Of a stretch of 62,341 nucleotides of DNA, positions 57,290 to 62,341 are shown piece after piece (positions within the stretch are counted from its first letter, which is position 1; every line of letters starts with the position of its first letter). The stretch spans positions 1 through 62,341 of the forward strand of contig JAMDHS010000112.1 in the NCBI GenBank assembly GCA_029717555.1, in the 5' to 3' direction. Both the position numbers and the translations under genes were made by a program. Origin of the DNA: Peribolospora baueri (Eukaryota; Basidiomycota; Peribolosporomycetes; Peribolosporales; Peribolosporaceae). The notes under the pieces are model-generated. The model worked only from the letters and a program-made list of their open reading frames with translations. It was not told the origin of the DNA and made no database searches.

Positions 57290-60095
57290 GACTCATATCA
57301 GGCTTGACGAGCAGAGCGGATTGCAAGCAGTCTACCGCCTTGTCATAGTCCTGTCGACAGTCCCATCAGAATAGAAACGGTCAGTGCTTCGGTCCGGAAG
57401 AAACGAAACTGCCAACCTCTACAGACTGGCATGCCTTGCACTCCCTTCGCTAGTGTTGAACAAGACGCCCAATGCGATCTCTACGTCCACGTTCACCTCT
57501 CCGACCGGAGCGCTCCTGGTCAGCTGCATAAGCAAGCCGGTCAGGTCGAGGTGCTTGGATGCTTCCGCGCTCCCGCCGTCGCCTAGTTCGAGGGGCGAGC
57601 TCTCGCCGCCGACCTCTAAAGGTTTGGGGCGGCGGTGGACCTGGCCCGGTAAGCGCGGACGAGGTCGGCGTAACGGGGATTGTGCTCGATCCACCTCTAT
57701 GGCCTCATACGCGCTTGCACGGTCATTCTCGTTGGTGTAACTGACAGCGAGGGGGCGGGTCGGACGGGTCGAGCTCGACGGCGCGACGGAGGGCGCGGAT
57801 GGCGAGGCCCTCTCGCTCATTGGCTTGCCTGTACTCCGAGCTCGAACCACGTCGATGCGTCCGCCGGATCGCGTTGAACGGCGGCTTGGCGCTCTAAAAC
57901 AGTCTCGGCGACCGAGTCGGGGCCGCGGCCGGCGTGGCGAGCGTGGTGGAAGGTGGTGTCTTTTTCCAGGTATGGGTTCTGACGCTGGAAGGGATAAGCG
58001 CGGTCCTGGTCCCGGTGCGACACAGGCCGGATACCAGCCGATGCTGCCTCGAAGGCATCCCAGTCCCTCTGAAGCGTGTCCTACTCCGCGCCTGAGGGCC
58101 AGGCGCCTGAGGGCCAGGCACACCTCTTCTTTGAGTGCCTCTCCACCGCCTTCCCACAAAGTCCTCGTCCTCCCATCGCTCCTATTCGTCCTCCTTGTCC
58201 TTCTCCTCCCACTTTTCCGTCGCACCGGAAACGCGCGTCGACATACCATGCCTGGACGACTCGGCGCGGAACTTGGACGCTGCCTCCTCCAAGAGAGCGT
58301 CTTCATCATCTGACTTTTGGATCCCATCTCCATCGCCCTGGAACTGCGCGCCAGACCTCCGACGAGCCTCCTCCCTCTCGCGCTCCTGTACGACAGCGTC
58401 TTCATCGGCCCAAAGCTCGTTGAGCTCGCGTCGGCCCTCCAGCTCCTGTGCAAGAGGGAGTGCGGACGGAATGCCGGTCGTCCTTCCCTGCTGGGCAAGC
58501 TGTCCGGCCGCAACGTATTCGCCCAGCGGCAGGTCTCCGCATCTGGGGCGTTGCTTGGTTCAGAGACAGGCTGATGCATCTCGATGTCCTGTCCAAGGTC
58601 TCTTGCCTTGCCCTTTCCCTTGGCACCTCCAACGCCGTCGCTGACGCCGGCAGAAGGTGACCCCTGTCCTTTCTCGACCATCTCGTTGCCCTCTATAGTG
58701 ACCTGTTTATCCCTGATCTGCTTCATGAGGCCCAGGAAGGCGCTCTTGCCGAATTTGGGGTTCTGTTCGTGCTCGACAGACGAGACCAGAAGTTCGGCAG
58801 TGCGTGCCAGCTAGTCCCTCTCCTCGTCGTCATTGAAGTCTTGCCTGGGCGGCGGGGCGCTGTCTCAGCGACGACGGGAGCGGCTTGCGCGAGCGCATTT
58901 AGGGCCTGGACGGGTGAGGTGGGCCCTTGGTCCCCTTGCATCTGCTCGTGCGCCATGAAGGCCTCATCCTACGAGGGATCTGCGTGTGCGTGTGCATGTG
59001 CGTGTGATATGTGCCATGCGCAGAAAAAGGTCATCAGCTCGCTGGGTCGACCTTTGCACATCGGGACGCGATATCGCTCACCCAATCCCAATCTCGTCAT
59101 TTCCTTGTCCAGTTCATCGACCGCCGCAGGCGACCTGGACCCCGCTTCGAGCATGCGATCCCTCATCACGCTGTTCTCCCTCATCCATGCCTCCTGACGC
59201 TGCTGCCTGTACATGCCTTGCATCATCCTTGCCCTCATCATGTCCTCCTCCATGTTCCTCATCGCGTTCACGCTCGCCACGCCATTTCCACAGCGCTGGC
59301 TATCCCAGGAGAAGCCCTCGGAGATGAAGTCTGGAGCGCACCGGGCGCTGAGCGGTCCTTGTTGATCTCACTATGACCTGCCGGCAGCTGGACGAGTTCT
59401 GCTTCAGGAAGTCGGCCACCCATCCGGCGTTTCCAAATCCCACTCCCGTCGTCGCACCGGGGCCTCCGCCGAATTGATGGTGTGAACTCGCGCCAGCGGC
59501 TCTTGCGGCGAGGAAGGCGTCCTCGAAGTCTTCATGCGACGCCGGATGCGGACCCTGTTGGTGCTGCCCCTGAAATGAGAGTACTGGAGTGGCGACGGCG
59601 TCGGGTTGGAAGAGACAAAGGCATGCGGAGGAGGCGAAGGTGACGGCAAGGTTTGCAGACGAGTCTGATCGAGTGGGGACGGCGTCCCGGGCCCGAAGAA
59701 GCGAGAGGCATCGGTGTCTTGCCCAGATGAAGGGGCACGCTGGGCGGAGCGGAAGGGCTGTGAACCAACAAAAGTGCGGTGGTAGGGTGCAAAGAAACGG
59801 CGATGCTACAAGAGGTCAGCGTCTATTAAGCGGACTACGCTCACCGCGGACGAGGGCCCGGCTTGAGGGACAAAGCGATCCTGCGGAACGGTAAGGAATA
59901 GAGGCGTATGATGAGCGATGGTATCAGAGCGCGACGTAGAAAAGTCGCTCCAGCCGCTTTGTCTACCATGCCCAGCAGGATCCGCATCTCACCTGCTGAG
60001 TCCCAGGGATCCTGACCAAACGTCTTGGCGAAGCCCTGCAGCAGCTTCGACGGCCCGCATTCAGCGCCGCCGCTTACGAGCTGGGAGAGCGACAT
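57290..60095 (-). pseudogene. PEX5: Broken, truncated PEX5 (peroxisomal targeting receptor) copy
   Basis: Relic of the PTS1 import receptor. The start is recognisable: ATG 60093-60095, MSLSQLVSGGAECGPSKLLQ (with the conserved N-terminal Cys), KTFGQDPWDSA. Then come a WVADF pentapeptide motif (59,420), NAMRNMEEDMMRARMMQGMY, SSVEHEQNPKFGKSAFLGLM, GEYVAAGQLAQQGRTTGIPS, LQRDWDAFEAASAGIRPV, NPYLEKDTTFHHARHAG and the TPR region with AVQRDPADASTWFELGVQAS, LAVSYTNENDRASAYEAIE, VDVEIALGVLFNTSEG and YDKAVDCLQSALLVKPD. Successive blocks lie in different frames: shifts near 59,570, 58,570, 58,060, 57,770 and 57,700, plus an in-frame TAG near 58,180. Homology stops after KPD at about 57,300, so the last TPRs are missing. 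PEX5 is normally single-copy, so an intact gene should exist elsewhere. Confidence 0.8.
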
Positions 60096-60470
60096 GGCGA
60101 GCACGGCGGCGGGAGCGCCTGCTGCGGCGACCCGGTCAGTCCGTCAGTCAGTCCCCCCTTGTCCCCCTTCCTCCGCACCCCCACGTCGGACGATTGCATA
60201 CGACTGCTGGGAAGGCTTTCCGCCAATCATCTTCCAGACCAAGTCGATGCGCCCTCGCTTGCGCACTGACTCCTTCTCCTTTTCTTCTTTATCTATCCTC
60301 TTTCTTTCTTTACAGCCGTCTCGATCTGCTGACGATGCCACTCCGTGGGCCCTCCTTTTTCAAAGCAGCGTCTCAGCATCGCCTTAGTTAACGCTCTTCG
60401 GTTGACCGGGAACGTAGTGCTGCTTCCTCCTTGTCCACGTTTACCACCCTCCCCCTCTCCCTTCCCTGCC
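60096..60470. promoter_or_regulatory. Region upstream of PEX5 relic and secreted-protein gene
   Basis: 375 bp between divergent starts. C/T-rich on the plus strand from 60,262 to 60,320 and before ATG 60471. No TATA box was recognised. Confidence 0.4.
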
Positions 60471-61288
60471 ATGAAGAGCTCGCCTCTCCTCTCCTTCGTG
60501 GCCCTGACCCTGGCCATTGCTACTGCTCAGCCCGCGACGGCTGCAGCGTTGACCAGCGTTATCCCTTCCTCCCATGCGGTTGGCAGCGCAGTCAGGCGCG
60601 GTGGCGATAATGTCCCTCTCGGCTCTGGCAACCAGCAGTCTAACGGTTCGGGCAATGGCAACGACAAGAGCAACTTTTCCGGAAACGCCAAGGCCATGCA
60701 GATGGCCCACGGCGGCATGGTGCGTTTAGTCCTTTAACCTACATATTCCACCTTACCTCCCTCCTTACTGTCAATTGATCTTGGTGTCCTTGCTTCGGCC
60801 GAAACGAGCAGGGCGGCAAGGGCGGTTCGGGCCATAACGCTGCCAAGGGCTTCCACAAGGGCGGCTTCGGCGTCTTCTCAGGCACCGGTCTCGCCATGGG
60901 CGGCAATGGTGGCAAGGGCGGCATGGGCGGCATGGGTGGCAAGAACAAGAACAAAGGTATATAATCTGTCGAGGATTTTTTTTGAATGAAGTTGGGCTTT
61001 CCATGGGCTCATTCGGTTTCCTGTGCCCGTGTTCCTCATTTGTGTGCCCTTCTAGGCGGCCTCAACATCTTCAATACCTGGGACAATGGCGTCGATGGCG
61101 GCTCCCACCGCGCCGCTGTCGATCCCCCCATCGTTAGTGGTTCCATGACGGTCTCGGCCCCCATGGCAAGTTCCCTCTTCACGGCATCGGCAAGCGCGGT
61201 GGCAATGATGTCAAGCGGCGTGGCAATGGCAAGTGGAGCAAGTGCGGTAACGCTAAGTCCAAGCGGATTGCCAACGGTGTCTTTGTGA
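60471..61288 (+). CDS. Glycine-rich secreted protein, possibly decaying
   Basis: ATG 60471 opens a signal peptide (MKSSPLLSFVALTLAIATA). Exon 1 (60471-60719) continues with Ser/Asn/Gly-rich sequence including VRRGGDN. Exon 2 (60812-60956) encodes GGKGGSGHNAAKGFHKGGFG and ends in GGMGGMGGKNKNKG. Exon 3 starts at 61056 (GLNIFNTWDNGVDGG). As read, exon 3 stays open to TGA 61286-61288. A more protein-like frame in its second half (GKFPLHGIGKRGGNDVKRRG, WSKCGNAKSKRIANGVF) is one shift away, and its end is a clean donor at 61285. A shift near a C6 run (about 61125) is therefore likely, either a mutation or an error. No known family. Confidence 0.5.
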
Positions 61289-61380
61289 GTCTTCTGCACT
61301 CTCTGTTTCCTTCCTTCGCTTCCTCTCTCGAGGTTTATGCCGACCAATCATGTTTCCGCATCCATCTCATTGTGGTACAG

Positions 61381-61526
61381 GGCGGCAAGGGCGGCTCGGG
61401 CCACTACGCAGCCAAGGGCTTCCACAAGGGCGTTTGGACTTGGTGACGGTAACGGTGGCATGGGCGACATGGGTGGCAAGAACAAGAAACTTGGGCGGCC
61501 TCAACACCCTCTTTGGCGGGAACTGA
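61381..61526 (+). pseudogene. Degenerate duplicate exon of the glycine-rich gene
   Basis: After an acceptor-like TACAG (61376-61380) the DNA repeats exon 2 of the upstream gene: GGKGGSGHYAAKGFHKG matches GGKGGSGHNAAKGFHKG. A frame change then follows. The matching DNA continues (GGCATGGGCGACATGGGTGG) and into a copy of the exon 3 start (GCGGCCTCAACACC), without the intervening intron. TGA at 61444-61446 or 61524-61526 depending on frame. It could be a fourth exon of the same gene or a failed internal duplication. Confidence 0.55.
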
Positions 61527-62341
61527 GCGTCTCGCCGGACTCCATCCCGTGCACTCTGCGACTGCGCTCCTGCTCTTGTCGGCGGTTAGCAGTATCGGAT
61601 CTTATCTAGACTGGCAGAATGATGAGCAGCCAGACGTTGTCACCGGACGTACACGCCACTTAGGTCGCGATGGCGGCTTGTTCCGTCTGTTCGTGAGAAA
61701 AAACGTACGATATCGTACCACACGGTGCTCACTCCACTCAAGTCTTTGTGGGAGACGCTATTCATGGCAGCCTTATCGAAATGTGTCCTTCGATACCTGT
61801 CTAGATTGCTTGTACAAGATGCCGACTTGTCTCTAACGCCGCCTCCGATCCGGGGGTACTGTCACACCTCCGCTCATGTCAGGGATCGCTCCCTACTCAG
61901 GTCGTCGGGTGGCAAGGCAGGAGGAACAGAAGGGGTTGCACCAGGAGTCGACACCGAACCGAGACAGGAGGAGGAAAGAGAGCAAGGGAGCAGAGAGGCA
62001 AGACAAGACTCAAGGACCTGAGCGGTGACAAAAGTATTCTTAGCTTGGGGGAAAGGAGAGGTGGAGGCCCTGTCGGGCCCTCATATATATTCAAGGCAGT
62101 CGTGTCATCTCGGATCGGAGGCGGCGTTCATGACAGTCCCAGATCGGAGGCGGCGTTCGTGACACACTTACTTGTTCCCCGCCGCAGTCCGATCGATCAG
62201 ACGGCAGTCCCGAGAGCTCTGGTCGCTGATGAGAACCAGCTGATGGAGTTAACGTCGGAGAGCGGGAGAGTTACTCTATCTATGGTGCAGATGTACCATT
62301 CTCTACCGTTGCAGCCTCTGCATGCGAAAGTGTAGCGGTAC
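61527..62341. other. Window end, no gene recognised
   Basis: Contains the inverted-repeat pair at 61835/62128 and a TATATAT run (62085-62092). No open frame shows a domain. Confidence 0.5.
61835..62128. mobile_element. Possible small repeat-bounded element (MITE or LTR fragment)
   Basis: An 18-bp perfect inverted repeat, AACGCCGCCTCCGATCCG (61835-61852) and its complement (62111-62128), bounds 294 bp. A further direct copy of the right repeat follows at about 62141-62158. On the minus strand the right end reads TGTCATGAACGCC with a TATA-like ATATATAT about 45 bp inside, which also fits a fragment of an LTR. No target-site duplication is evident and no coding parts are present. Class undecided. 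Confidence 0.3.

Noticed and set aside
57419-58726. 435-residue minus-strand frame taken as one gene
   Set aside because: It strings together in-frame and out-of-frame pieces of the PEX5 relic; only its start and end match PEX5.

Overview
The window looks like nuclear DNA of a GC-rich basidiomycete, most likely a yeast-like Pucciniomycotina species. The evidence is genes dense in short spliceosomal introns (about 50-130 nt, GTRAGT-type donors, CAG/TAG acceptors), pyrimidine-rich leaders before start codons, and fungal families such as an APSES factor, a Zn2Cys6 factor, ERG6 and ALG7. The subphylum is inferred from general style, not from a marker gene. No tRNA, rRNA, CRISPR array or bacterial-type operon was found.

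Region by region. 0.4-6 kb: SCO1 (minus) and ARS2/SERRATE (plus) diverge from one promoter. 7.4-8.8 kb: a Zn2Cys6 transcription factor. 9.9-13.2 kb: a secreted type-B carboxylesterase (minus), divergent from an alpha/beta hydrolase (13.9-15.3 kb). 15.5-17.2 kb: an unrecognised protein (minus). 17.2-20.7 kb: 3.5 kb without a gene, leading into a StuA/EFG1-type APSES factor (20.7-23.0 kb). 24.4-25.8 kb: ERG6. 26.2-27.7 kb: D-galactonate dehydratase (minus). 27.7-31.0 kb: no gene seen. 31.0-32.7 kb: NAD formate dehydrogenase. 33.5-35.9 kb: ALG7. 36.0-38.5 kb: 6-phosphofructo-2-kinase (minus), divergent from SPE2 (38.8-40.3 kb).

41.7-53.7 kb is the most interesting part. A short-chain dehydrogenase stops at an intron donor at 42357. 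Its missing last two exons lie about 10.6 kb away on the opposite strand (52767-53003). A FAD-linked oxidoreductase is split reciprocally: an internal exon lies on the minus strand at 42397-42521 and the C-terminal part on the plus strand from 53047. This is the footprint of one inversion of about 10.6 kb with both breakpoints in introns. Inside it are a golgin-like coiled-coil gene, an allantoate-permease-type MFS transporter and HSP90.

Right of the inversion (53-62 kb) the sequence looks decayed. It holds a frameshifted oxidoreductase C-terminus, long gene-poor stretches, a broken and truncated PEX5 copy, a glycine-rich secreted-protein gene with a degenerate internal duplication, and a short inverted-repeat-bounded segment at the end. 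The genes are mostly housekeeping and do not form an obvious pathway cluster. No new defence or biosynthetic system was seen. The main oddities are the inversion, an HSP90 with an altered C-terminal pentapeptide, a bifunctional-type PFK2 without its phosphatase histidine, a zinc cluster missing one cysteine, and the PEX5 relic.
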